This document shows, in pieces, positions 51,693-60,840 of a stretch of DNA of 64,000 bases. Numbering within the stretch: position 1 is the stretch's first letter; every line of letters starts with the position of its first letter. The notes under the pieces are model-generated. The model saw only the letters and a program-made list of their open reading frames with translations, did not search any database and had not been told where the DNA came from. Position numbers and translations under genes: made by a program. This stretch comes from Pedobacter duraquae (GTDB lineage: Bacteria > Bacteroidota > Bacteroidia > Sphingobacteriales > Sphingobacteriaceae): positions 186,001 through 250,000 of the forward strand of contig NZ_SNWM01000007.1 in assembly GCF_004362245.1 (NCBI RefSeq). Direction: 5' to 3'.

Positions 51693-54600
51693 ATGTTCAA
51701 ATTTTACACGGGAAATCGGTGTAAGCCGGGAGGCTATGCTCAAAAATTACTACTACTTACGGTCTTTTTAACCCTGACTATGTTCGATCCAATATTGGTA
51801 AAAGCCAATATCTTCACTATCGATGTTAAGGGAATTGTATATGATAGTTCAGGAAAAAGACTAGCTGGGGCAACCGTCTCTATAAAAGGATCCAACAAGT
51901 CGACCCAGACAAATGAAAAGGGTGAATTCTACCTATATCAGGTTGATGATAAAGCAGCTATCATAGCTAGTTTTATAGGTTTTGAAAGTAAAGAAATGCC
52001 AGTATCGACGATGCTTTTAACCTTCAATTTAGCGCCGGTAACCGGTCAATTAAATGAAGTTTCTGTAATTAATACAGGATACCAAAATTTAAAAAACGAT
52101 AAAGTAACAGGTAGCATAGTTCAAATTGACAATAAACTTTTAAATAGATCTGTTACCACTAATATTCTTGATAAAATTCAAAATCTTGTTCCTGGAGTCT
52201 ATTTCCAAGATAGGGATCCACAACTTGATAAAATTTCTACACTTCCCCGGGATAGAAAATCAGGGATTGTCATTCGAGGTCTGAGTACACTAAATGCTTC
52301 GAAAGAACCACTGATTATACTTGACAACTTTCCATACGAAGGTGAAATCAGGAATATCAATCCTAACGACATTGAAAGCATTTCTATTTTAAAAGATGCC
52401 GCGGCGGCATCAATCTGGGGTGCCCGGTCAGGCAATGGCGTTATCGTAATCACAACTAAGAAAGGAAAGTTAAACCAATCACTTAGGGTTGACTTTAATG
52501 CTAATGTGACTGTAATAAATAAGCCAGACCTCAAGAAAAACCAAAGTTTCTTAAATGCTAAGGATTACATAGATGTAGAGCAAATATTATTTGATAAGGG
52601 TTATTTCGATAATCAATTGAATGATAAAGCCTCGTTCCCGATTGTAAGTCCTGCGGTGGAGCTGATGTCGAAAATTAAGTCCGCTTCAACTGCTCAGGAA
52701 AAAACTCAATTGCAAAATCAACTTTACAATCTGCAGTCTTTGGATATAAGGGATGATTATAAGAAATATGTATATCAGAAAGCCGTAAACCAGCAATACT
52801 CGCTTGGTCTAAGGGGTGGAACAGATAACGTTACTTATTCTTTCTCTGTTGGACGCGATGACAATAAAGCAAGCCTAGTAAAAAATGGGTATAGCAGGAC
52901 TACAGTAAACTCATTGAATACTTTCAAGCCCTTAAAAGAACTAGAGTTAACTGCTGGAATAAATTATGTACAAAGTAAAAGCAAATTGAATAACAACTAT
53001 GCTTACGGATCATTTAACTCTTTAGGTGCTCCTTACAATTTTCTGTTCCCATATGCAAGATTTGCTGATGAATCAGGCAACGCACTGCCAGTTCTGCAAA
53101 ATTTGAGGTTATCCTATATTGAGTCGACCCAGGCCAAAGGATATCTTGACTGGAATCTTAGGCCATTAGATGAGATCAGGTTTGCAGATCACAGTAGTAC
53201 CATAAACGACATTTTATTGAAGTTCGGAGCGAAATACCAGATTACATCTCATCTCAATGCGGAAGTTGTTTATCAAAATGAGAAACAAACCATTGATGAT
53301 CAAAATAACAGAACATTTGACAGCTATTACACCAGGGATTTGATCAATAGATTTACTGCTTACAATCAAACCAGTGGTGCACTAACTTATATCGTTCCGA
53401 AAGGATCAATTCTGGATTTGTCCAGTTCTAAATGGAACAACAGCAATTTTAGAGGATCATTAAGTTATGAAAACACATTTGGAAAGCACACTTTCAACGC
53501 AATTGTTGGTACTGAGATCAAGGAATTGGAAACTACGCTCTTCAACCGGACTTCCTATGGCTACACCGAACAGTTTGGATTGGCTGTTAATAATCTAGAC
53601 TTCTCTACTTTCTATCCTACAAGTCCATCGGGTAATAGTAGCATACCGGCGCCGAATGGATCTACCATTGGATACATTAACCGGGGTATTTCTTATTATG
53701 CGATTGGAAATTACGATTACAACCAGAGATTCACAATTAGCTTAAGTGCCCGGAAAGATGGGGCCAACTTATTTGGGGCAACAAGCAATGACAAATTCAA
53801 ACCCTTTTTATCTGCAGGAGCTGGCTGGAATATCAATAACGAATCGTTTTATAAAATTGATTGGTTGCCATCTTTGCGGCTTAGGTCCAGCTATGGTTAT
53901 CAGGGCAATACCTACCAAAATAGCTCAGCTTATCTTACTGCAATTTATTCCAATGATCCGCAAACTGGAGCAAATTACCTAAGTGTAATTGCAGCCCCAA
54001 ACCCCAGGTTACAGTGGGAGCGGGTCAAAAATATCAATTTTGGAATTGATTTCTCCTCTAAAAGAAATGTGATCAGTGGAAGTTTTGAAGTATACAACAA
54101 ACAGGGAGAGCAACTTATTCAACCAACAACTTTGCCCGCTCAGACAGGCTTTATAACCTATCTCGCAAATACCGCCAACACTAAAACTAACGGCGTAGAC
54201 TTAACCTTACAAACTAAGAACCTGGATAGAGTATTTAAATGGAACACTACACTGCTTATTAGTAAAGTCACGGATAAAGTAGTGAAGTATGATGTTCCAC
54301 CTAATTCTGTAAGTATCTCTCAGGGGAGCTATATCGTTGGAAGGCCGCTAAACTCTTTATTTGCTTATAAGTGGGCTGGATTGAATCCTTCAAATGGAAA
54401 TCCAAGGGGCTTTCTGAATGGAAAAGTTAGCGAAGATTATTCTTCAATAATAAATAATTACAATCCCGACAGCTTAGTATTCAAAGGATCTGCCACGCCA
54501 ACATTATATGGTGCAATACGAAACGATTTCTCATACGGGGGATTCACCCTTTCTGTCAATGTTGTCTACCGGTTAGGATATGTTTTTCGAAGATCATCAA

Positions 54601-54992
54601 CCAGTTTAAACTATACTGGGATCATACAGAACGGGCAACATATGGATTATGCAAATCGATGGCAAAAAACCGGTGATGAATCATTTACTTCCGTGCCGTC
54701 TATAGTCTATCCATCAAATTCCAATAGGGATGCTTTTTATCAGTTATCTGAAGCGCTAATAGAATCTGGTAATCATATCAAGTTGCAAGACGTTAATTTA
54801 AGCTATCAGTTTCCGGCAATGTTTGCAAAAAAGCTTAAGATCAGAGATGTTAAAATCTTTAGTTATGCTAACAATCTCGGCTTGCTCTGGACCCAGAATA
54901 AAGCCGGGATTGATCCTTCCTCCTCAGCCAGCGGAGTAACTTCTTATCCGAATCCATTTTCAATCTCCTTTGGAGTAAACGCAAATTTCTAA
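51693..54992 (+). CDS. SusC/RagA-type TonB-linked outer membrane protein
   Basis: 1099 residues. After a signal (LLLLTVFLTLTMFDPILVKA) comes a carboxypeptidase-like N-terminal domain (VKGIVYDSSGKRLAGATVSI), then the TonB-box region and plug (NTGYQNL, SGIVIRGLSTL, DIESISILKDAAAASIWGAR) and a large beta-barrel. SusC proteins import oligosaccharides or peptides with their SusD lid, using energy from TonB. There is no N-terminal FecR-interaction domain, so no anti-sigma coupling. The substrate is unknown; downstream TlpA suggests peptide or redox-linked cargo. Confidence 0.93.
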   Translation: MFKFYTGNRCKPGGYAQKLLLLTVFLTLTMFDPILVKANIFTIDVKGIVYDSSGKRLAGATVSIKGSNKSTQTNEKGEFYLYQVDDKAAIIASFIGFESKEMPVSTMLLTFNLAPVTGQLNEVSVINTGYQNLKNDKVTGSIVQIDNKLLNRSVTTNILDKIQNLVPGVYFQDRDPQLDKISTLPRDRKSGIVIRGLSTLNASKEPLIILDNFPYEGEIRNINPNDIESISILKDAAAASIWGARSGNGVIVITTKKGKLNQSLRVDFNANVTVINKPDLKKNQSFLNAKDYIDVEQILFDKGYFDNQLNDKASFPIVSPAVELMSKIKSASTAQEKTQLQNQLYNLQSLDIRDDYKKYVYQKAVNQQYSLGLRGGTDNVTYSFSVGRDDNKASLVKNGYSRTTVNSLNTFKPLKELELTAGINYVQSKSKLNNNYAYGSFNSLGAPYNFLFPYARFADESGNALPVLQNLRLSYIESTQAKGYLDWNLRPLDEIRFADHSSTINDILLKFGAKYQITSHLNAEVVYQNEKQTIDDQNNRTFDSYYTRDLINRFTAYNQTSGALTYIVPKGSILDLSSSKWNNSNFRGSLSYENTFGKHTFNAIVGTEIKELETTLFNRTSYGYTEQFGLAVNNLDFSTFYPTSPSGNSSIPAPNGSTIGYINRGISYYAIGNYDYNQRFTISLSARKDGANLFGATSNDKFKPFLSAGAGWNINNESFYKIDWLPSLRLRSSYGYQGNTYQNSSAYLTAIYSNDPQTGANYLSVIAAPNPRLQWERVKNINFGIDFSSKRNVISGSFEVYNKQGEQLIQPTTLPAQTGFITYLANTANTKTNGVDLTLQTKNLDRVFKWNTTLLISKVTDKVVKYDVPPNSVSISQGSYIVGRPLNSLFAYKWAGLNPSNGNPRGFLNGKVSEDYSSIINNYNPDSLVFKGSATPTLYGAIRNDFSYGGFTLSVNVVYRLGYVFRRSSTSLNYTGIIQNGQHMDYANRWQKTGDESFTSVPSIVYPSNSNRDAFYQLSEALIESGNHIKLQDVNLSYQFPAMFAKKLKIRDVKIFSYANNLGLLWTQNKAGIDPSSSASGVTSYPNPFSISFGVNANF

Positions 54993-54994
54993 TC

Positions 54995-56389
54995 ATGAAA
55001 AGATCATTTATAAAAATCATTTTGATTCCAGTATATCTATTTTTATCTGCAGCTCTCCTTTTATCCTGCGAAAAAGAAGATAAATGGCTAGATATTAAAG
55101 CTGTTAAAAGTGATGTAGTTCCAGAGACGTTAGCAGATTTTCAAGCACTTTTAGACAACACGAGCATCATGAATGATGCGTCGAGTGCAGGATTGGCAGG
55201 AGCCGATAACTTTTATTTCACAGATGCCGATTACAATGCCTCTGATGAAGAAAGCAGAAATCTTTACATCTGGTCAAAAAACATCTGGAGTAGCGAAGCT
55301 TCTGTTCATTGGAATAATAGTTTTAAGGTAATTGAATATTCCAATATCGTACTGGATGGTATTAAAAAAATAGAGGATTCCGGTACTGAATATAGAAACG
55401 TGAAAGGCGAAGCACTTTTCCATCGTGCCTTTGCGACTTATAACCTGGCACAACTATTTTGCAAGACTTATACCTCATCTGCTCTTTCAGACTTAGGGTT
55501 GCCGCTGAAAAAAAGTAGTGATGTTAATATAATTGATGACCGGGCGAGCCTACAAGATACCTATCAACAAATAATTGTTGACGCAAAGGATGCCGCAGCC
55601 TTACTGCCCGAATCTCAGCCCTATACCCAGCGTCCAGTCAATGCAGCTGCTTATGGACTTCTTGCAAAGACCTATTTAATTATGGGTGATTATACTAATG
55701 CTGCACTATATGCAGGAAAGGCTATTACGTTAAGAGGCCAACTTTTAGATTACAATAATACGGCTTTAGTAAACACTTCAACGACCTACAGATTCCCCGC
55801 TAATACTAAAAACATGCCTGAAATGCTGTTCTATTGTCAAAGTAACAGTTACCGGCATCTAACGGCAGCAACCTCTAGTAGAGCGCTCATCGTTCCAGAG
55901 CTTTACAACTCCTATGACAATAACGATCTTCGAAAAACTCTTTTCTATTCGGCATCTGCTCCGACTGCAAAATACAGAGGCGGTTACACAGGAAAGGGGC
56001 AAAATTTTAGCGGCATTGCAACAAACGAAATTTATCTGATTAGAGCGGAATGCTTTGCACGGCTCGACAATACAAATGCTGCGCTTGCAGATTTAAACTT
56101 GCTGCTGAGAAACAGGTACAAAACTAATACCTACATCAATAAAGCAACTACAAACGCAGAAGAGGCACTAACAATAATTCTTGCAGAAAGACGAAAAGAA
56201 TTACCATTTACCAGCAATGTTAGATGGGAGGATTTAAGAAGGCTAAATAAGGAAGCCAAATTTCAAAGAACGCTAACAAGAGTAGTTAATGCAACGACTT
56301 TTACATTGCCGCCCAATGATAATCGTTATGTCCTGCCTATCCCGTCATTAGAGATTCAATTAACTTCAATTCAACAAAATGAAAGATAA
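54995..56389 (+). CDS. SusD/RagB-type surface lipoprotein
   Basis: 464 residues with a lipobox (AALLLSCEKE). The SusD helical fold is visible: ALFHRAFATYNLAQLFCK, the NAAAYGLLAKTYLIMGDYTNA TPR-like segment and NEIYLIRAECFARLDN, ending in the ERRKELPFTSNVRWEDLRRL motif. It is slightly shorter than most SusD proteins. It forms the substrate-binding lid of the SusC channel encoded two bases upstream. Confidence 0.92.
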   Translation: MKRSFIKIILIPVYLFLSAALLLSCEKEDKWLDIKAVKSDVVPETLADFQALLDNTSIMNDASSAGLAGADNFYFTDADYNASDEESRNLYIWSKNIWSSEASVHWNNSFKVIEYSNIVLDGIKKIEDSGTEYRNVKGEALFHRAFATYNLAQLFCKTYTSSALSDLGLPLKKSSDVNIIDDRASLQDTYQQIIVDAKDAAALLPESQPYTQRPVNAAAYGLLAKTYLIMGDYTNAALYAGKAITLRGQLLDYNNTALVNTSTTYRFPANTKNMPEMLFYCQSNSYRHLTAATSSRALIVPELYNSYDNNDLRKTLFYSASAPTAKYRGGYTGKGQNFSGIATNEIYLIRAECFARLDNTNAALADLNLLLRNRYKTNTYINKATTNAEEALTIILAERRKELPFTSNVRWEDLRRLNKEAKFQRTLTRVVNATTFTLPPNDNRYVLPIPSLEIQLTSIQQNER

Positions 56390-57935
56390 CAATATCAAAA
56401 ACCGGTGCTATTTCAAAGTACTGATCTGTTACATCGCTTGCACATGTTTATTTATAAATATCACAGCTAATGCGCAGTCTAAACGTAACGTAGATGCAAA
56501 AATTTCCTTTAAGATTTATCTGGATAAAGCTACGCAAGAGGATACGCTCACAATGGTAGTTGGTGATAACATGCTAAGTCACTTAGCGGCCGGAGGAAGA
56601 ACAATAGGCAAGCGATCTTTTAAGCGGACATTAAATAACAACGGATATTTTCTTTTCCAGATACCTGTAAATAGCTCACATGGATATTTTCAACTGATCA
56701 AAAACAGAAGGTTAGGTGAAAATTCAAATAGCAATATTATATATGTTAATGAGCTTCAATTATGGGAGGCGGGCGACGACTTGACTGTTCGGATGTTTTT
56801 CCAGGAAGACCAGCTTGGAGCAAATTCCAACGCTACCTATTCCGGTATAGGTTCAGTTAAATATAATCTGGCAAATGAGTTTAATCATTTCAATTATCAT
56901 CCTAACGCACTTGACAAAACAAGGTCACTGGAAAAATTTAACGGCAATATCCTTCAGTACGATGCTTTTGATCAATTGACCCCTGAGACTGTTGAAAAGT
57001 TGAAGTTATTGGAGCAGTATAGAAGCAAATTGACACCATTAAGTTATAACGTATTGAAGGCAAATGAAATATACAAATCTGTAAGTGGATATTTTACCTT
57101 TATCTTATCTTACATCAGAAGTGAGGGATTCAAGAGCTTAAACAAAGAAACAAAAGAAACCTTCAATAAACGGTTTGTAAACTCTTATGATGCAATGACG
57201 AACTATGGAATTGACGGCAGGTATCTTGCAAGTTCCTTAGCGTATATTAATATGCTGCTCGGGAAATTAAGAATTGAATCTGCACTAAACACGGGGAGCG
57301 ATTCTCCTGAATGGATTTTTAATGCTACAACTAAATTCCCGACTACTGCAGAAATCAAGGAGTTGCTAATCATGCGTCAACTTTTCAAATCAAGAGTGTT
57401 TTCTGATGAGTTCTCGTCAAATTTTGACAGTGCAATGTCGATAGTAAAAAAACCAGAGTATCTACAATATCTCCAAGAACTACAGGTTAGAATGCCGGGA
57501 AGGCAATTTTCTGAGTTCAAGTTGACAGACGTAAACGGTAACATCCGCTCCAATTATGAATTTAAGGGTAAGATTGTGTTGATAGACTTTTGGTTTACGA
57601 ACTGTGGACATTGTGAGGCACTTTACAAAGAAGTCTTGTCAGAAGTAGAAGAACACTTTAAAAACAATCCCAGCGTAATCTTTCTATCAGTTTCCATTGA
57701 TAAACATTTGGCAGTTTGGAAAGAAAGTTTGAGTAAACAAATCTACGCACCTTTAGATGGGATCAACTTTTTTACAAATGGGTCTGGCGAAAATCACCCA
57801 ATTATCCAAAGCAACAATATACCGGGCTATCCTTGTCTGATACTATTAGATCAACAGCAAAAGATGGTGTCATTTAATTCAGAAAGTCTTCGTGAAAAAG
57901 ATTCGCTGATTAAGGCCATTGCCAACCTTCATTGA
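56379..57935 (+). CDS. TlpA-like thioredoxin protein in the SusCD operon
   Basis: 518 residues, start overlapping the susD stop by 11 bases. A signal sequence (YIACTCLFINITANAQS) precedes a DUF4369-like or unknown N-terminal region of about 370 residues, and the C-terminal thioredoxin fold has the active site NCGHC near residue 408 and the cis-Pro segment GYPCLILL. It is probably periplasmic or lipid-anchored and acts on disulfides of imported or secreted proteins. Confidence 0.85.
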   Translation: MKDNNIKNRCYFKVLICYIACTCLFINITANAQSKRNVDAKISFKIYLDKATQEDTLTMVVGDNMLSHLAAGGRTIGKRSFKRTLNNNGYFLFQIPVNSSHGYFQLIKNRRLGENSNSNIIYVNELQLWEAGDDLTVRMFFQEDQLGANSNATYSGIGSVKYNLANEFNHFNYHPNALDKTRSLEKFNGNILQYDAFDQLTPETVEKLKLLEQYRSKLTPLSYNVLKANEIYKSVSGYFTFILSYIRSEGFKSLNKETKETFNKRFVNSYDAMTNYGIDGRYLASSLAYINMLLGKLRIESALNTGSDSPEWIFNATTKFPTTAEIKELLIMRQLFKSRVFSDEFSSNFDSAMSIVKKPEYLQYLQELQVRMPGRQFSEFKLTDVNGNIRSNYEFKGKIVLIDFWFTNCGHCEALYKEVLSEVEEHFKNNPSVIFLSVSIDKHLAVWKESLSKQIYAPLDGINFFTNGSGENHPIIQSNNIPGYPCLILLDQQQKMVSFNSESLREKDSLIKAIANLH

Positions 57936-57955
57936 TAGGTGTTTCAATAAATAAA

Positions 57956-57986
57956 AGCCAGGAGATTTAGCAAATCTCCTGGCTTA
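57956..57986. terminator. Bidirectional terminator hairpin
   Basis: AAGCCAGGAGATTT (57956-57969) pairs perfectly with AAATCTCCTGGCTT (57973-57986) around a three-base loop. It lies between the convergent SusCD-TlpA operon and the DUF6520 gene and can serve both. Confidence 0.8.
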
Positions 57987-57990
57987 CATC

Positions 57991-58293
57991 TTATGGGTTA
58001 TAAGATGTTTGGCGAGACTGAACGATAACCTTAGAATTATCATTTAGGTCTGCTTGGCTGATCGTTCCCGTAGGTGTTGTAAACGAATAGCCAGCTTGTG
58101 CCTGAACCGTGCAGGGCAATGCTGTAGGGGAATCACAAGTTCTTAAATCATCGTTGTCGTATGAGTAAGTTGTTACGCCACCGGAGGTAGACTGCCCCGT
58201 AATATATGCAATATTGGCTTTTTTTGCATTCGTAAACGCACTTCCGCCCATAGCAACACCTGCTACTAATAGGCCTAAAAATAATCTTTTCAT
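57991..58293 (-). CDS. DUF6520-like small secreted protein
   Basis: 100 residues from ATG 58293 (MKRLFLGLLVAGVAMGGSAF), with a signal and a mature part containing two cysteines (TCDSP, PCTVQ) and Thr/Ser-rich repeats. It matches the general form of DUF6520 proteins found next to MauE genes in Bacteroidota. The role is unknown; the two cysteines could be substrates of the neighbouring TlpA or MauE proteins. Confidence 0.7.
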   Translation of the reverse strand: MKRLFLGLLVAGVAMGGSAFTNAKKANIAYITGQSTSGGVTTYSYDNDDLRTCDSPTALPCTVQAQAGYSFTTPTGTISQADLNDNSKVIVQSRQTSYNP

Positions 58294-58379
58294 AATATTT
58301 AAATTTAGTTTTAGAAATTGCCACATTTCTTTAAACAGGCCATGGCACTTACCTGTATCGCGCGCGCAATAAGTTTATA

Positions 58380-58838
58380 TTAATTGCGGATTCGTAAAGC
58401 GAATCCTGCAAGAATAATTAGTATGGTGTTAAACCAAATATGTTCTTTCCAGGAAAGCTTGGAAATTATTCCCCCGCAGCTACACGGTAAGCTTGGCCCG
58501 AGTGAGTACATCATAAATAGGATGTATAATAAGAACCCAATCATCAGGATTAAGGAGCCAACCATGCCGACGATTTTTGTTCTCGGGATGATGAGGAGCA
58601 ATGCTGCAATTAGTTCAATGATTGGTACAGCATAAGACACAAATACAGTGTAGCCAGACAGTAATGGATAATGACCAAGTACTTTTTGAAACGTCCCTAT
58701 CGTCATAAATTTACTTACCGCCGTGTACACAAAAAGCAATACAAATAAGTAGCTGATCGCATCAAATATTAAAACGCTATTTTTTTCAGATGGGCGGAAG
58801 GAGTACCTTCCTTTTATTGTGCTTTCCATAATTTTCAT
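58380..58838 (-). CDS. MauE/DoxX-like membrane protein
   Basis: 152 residues with four predicted helices (YLFVLLFVYTAVSKFM, IIELIAALLLIIP, VGSLILMIGFLLYILFMM, WFNTILIILAGFALRI). A CSCGG motif near residue 122 in the loop before the last helix is typical of MauE-type redox proteins. It would carry electrons or disulfide exchange across the inner membrane for partners such as TlpA. It precedes the DUF6520 gene on the same strand, with an 86-base gap. Confidence 0.8.
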   Translation of the reverse strand: MKIMESTIKGRYSFRPSEKNSVLIFDAISYLFVLLFVYTAVSKFMTIGTFQKVLGHYPLLSGYTVFVSYAVPIIELIAALLLIIPRTKIVGMVGSLILMIGFLLYILFMMYSLGPSLPCSCGGIISKLSWKEHIWFNTILIILAGFALRIRN

Positions 58839-58917
58839 TGCTTGATACCAAGTTACGGCCTTAATAATTTGGCTGTTAGGACATTTGCCTCAAAATAACT
58901 GTAGAAAAGTCCGAAAA

Positions 58918-59532
58918 TCACCAATCTGGGTTTTTATTACTTTCCGCAATTAACCTTCTGATATGCCTTTGGCTCATGTGTACAAGATCAGCAATAAAAC
59001 CTCTTGGGGCAATCCGTTCGATGCCTGGCCATTGTGCATTCATAGCTTTAAGTCTGTCTATACTTTTATTATATGCACTCAATAACTCAGCATTAGAATT
59101 TCGCAAGTTATTCTCTGCTATATAATTCAGAACTATTTTTGTATAAGGGAACTTTTCAAACAACTTTTCCACATCAACTCTTGAAAGGGATATGAGTTTA
59201 CTTTTAATAAGTGTTCGACAAAAAAATTTGGATGGGCGGGCAGCGGGAAACATAAATCCATCTACTGGGAAAGCACCAGTCATAAAAGCATGGGTCACCC
59301 TACGTTCACCGTGCATGTTCTCAATGGAACCTTCTGCCATGCCGTCAATTAAATAGTAAATTCTATTTGGTATCTGATCTTGTGCCAATAAAAGATAACC
59401 CTTCGGATATTCTTTGATAACCGCCCTTATGGAAAAGAAATCATCGAGGCGTTTTCGTTCAGTTTCCAGCGCTAATTCAGCAGGAAGTTCGTGACCGCCA
59501 AATAGGAAGTCATTGATTAAATCTGTTTGCAT
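58918..59532 (-). CDS. Crp/Fnr-family regulator
   Basis: 204 residues from ATG 59532 (MQTDLINDFLFGGHE); the frame opens further from a TTG at 59574. The cyclic-nucleotide-binding fold is seen (YPKGYLLLAQDQIPNRIYYLIDGMA) and the C-terminal winged helix (GFIADLVHMSQRHIRRLI). No ligand can be inferred. It lies next to the redox genes and could control them. Confidence 0.82.
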   Translation of the reverse strand: MQTDLINDFLFGGHELPAELALETERKRLDDFFSIRAVIKEYPKGYLLLAQDQIPNRIYYLIDGMAEGSIENMHGERRVTHAFMTGAFPVDGFMFPAARPSKFFCRTLIKSKLISLSRVDVEKLFEKFPYTKIVLNYIAENNLRNSNAELLSAYNKSIDRLKAMNAQWPGIERIAPRGFIADLVHMSQRHIRRLIAESNKNPDW

Positions 59533-59729
59533 TTTAAGAGAGAGAGCGGGTTTAAGTAGGTCGCGCTGCGGCAAATAATTGATATATTCTACAAATATTT
59601 AGGGCTACTTGTATACACTTTATGCAGAATGCCGGAAATTTTATGTGGACTACAGAAAAACAGGTTTTTTTATGTTAGAATTATCACGTAAATTGCTATT
59701 ACACAGTTATATCCCTAGGTGCTTGTAAG

Positions 59730-60437
59730 ATGAAACGCTATTCTTGTATTATCGTGGACGACGATCCAGCAACAGTTGACTTGCTTAACGAGTACATCGC
59801 CGAGATGGCTCAATTGTATACTTTAGCATCCTATACAAAACCCCTGTTAGCTAAATCCGGGTTTGATAATATGTTAACTCCAGTTGACTTTCTGTTTCTT
59901 GATATGCAGATGCCTATAATGAATGGTGACGTGCTTTATGCAGAAATCAAATCATTAGTACACAATTTAATTGTAATTACCTCCTATGGAGATGCTGCCT
60001 TGAGTGCCTTCGATGTCCCGGCAAAAGCTTTTTTATACAAGCCAATCAGGCAAGCTAAATTTGTCCTGTTGTTGGAACGCTTTATAGCAGAATTGATGGT
60101 AAAAGACCAATACATAATCTTGCCAATTACGCCAAAACGCGAACGGGTTAAGATATATCTTAATAATGTTATCGCCATCGAAAGTCAATCCAACTACATT
60201 AACATTTATAAAACTGATGGTATCTTAAAATGCTATTACTCAATATCAGATCTTGAACAGGACTTATTACCTTTCAGTTCTTTTTTTAGGGTAAGCAGAG
60301 CTTTTATTATATCTACAGATCACATTCAAGCAATGAGCCTTAATCATGTTAAGCTTGATAACGAAATGACTGTCCAGGTTACCAGATCATACACTGAAAA
60401 ATACAGGGCATATCTGGAGCATGTTAAGAAATCTTAG
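59730..60437 (+). CDS. LytTR-family response regulator
   Basis: 235 residues. Receiver domain: IIVDDDPATVDLL (acidic pair), phospho-Asp in LFLDMQMP near residue 54, TSYGDAA and AKAFLYKPI. The LytTR domain has VIAIESQSNYINIYKTDG and SSFFRVSRAFIIS near residues 145-190. It has the same architecture as the 14500 protein, but no sensor kinase follows. It is divergent from the Crp/Fnr gene. Confidence 0.88.
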   Translation: MKRYSCIIVDDDPATVDLLNEYIAEMAQLYTLASYTKPLLAKSGFDNMLTPVDFLFLDMQMPIMNGDVLYAEIKSLVHNLIVITSYGDAALSAFDVPAKAFLYKPIRQAKFVLLLERFIAELMVKDQYIILPITPKRERVKIYLNNVIAIESQSNYINIYKTDGILKCYYSISDLEQDLLPFSSFFRVSRAFIISTDHIQAMSLNHVKLDNEMTVQVTRSYTEKYRAYLEHVKKS

Positions 60438-60508
60438 CAAGCTAAAATTTAAGTACTTCTTAAATGAGGTTATTTAAACAGCTTTATCCCTATGCTCTAG
60501 GGCAAGTT

Positions 60509-60661
60509 TTACAGGATCTCAATGTAATAGTTAAGTCTATCCACCTTAATATTGTTGACAGACGCGCCAGGAATATTTACCTCAGTAAACTCCTTAGAAG
60601 GGGAGATCAATTGGTATTCGCCACCATCGACTTTTACCATAACCGGCATATTAAAACCCAT
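60509..60661 (-). pseudogene. C-terminal fragment, M1 aminopeptidase-like
   Basis: On the minus strand a 50-codon frame (from ATG 60661, open slightly further upstream after a stop) encodes MGFNMPVMVKVDGGEYQLIS, then PSKEFTEVNIPG and VDRLNYYIEIL. Such strands close the C-terminus of M1-type aminopeptidases in this phylum. Everything before it is missing, so it is probably a gene relic. Confidence 0.45.
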
Positions 60662-60840
60662 AACGTTCGAAATCCAGCGAGAATATTAGTTTTGCGGTTT
60701 ACCTAATGATGAGAATTATAGGCGGTTTCCATAAAAAAAAATGCTGGTGTGGCATTGTCAACAACAGATGAGGGAGCATACTTTGTTTATTCTCCTACGA
60801 TTAAATTATTCTTTATACTTGTAGCCTCATTAAACTTATA

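Noticed and set aside
60464..60706. 80-residue plus-strand frame
   Set aside because: The opposite strand carries the more convincing M1-like C-terminal fragment; the plus frame is its shadow.
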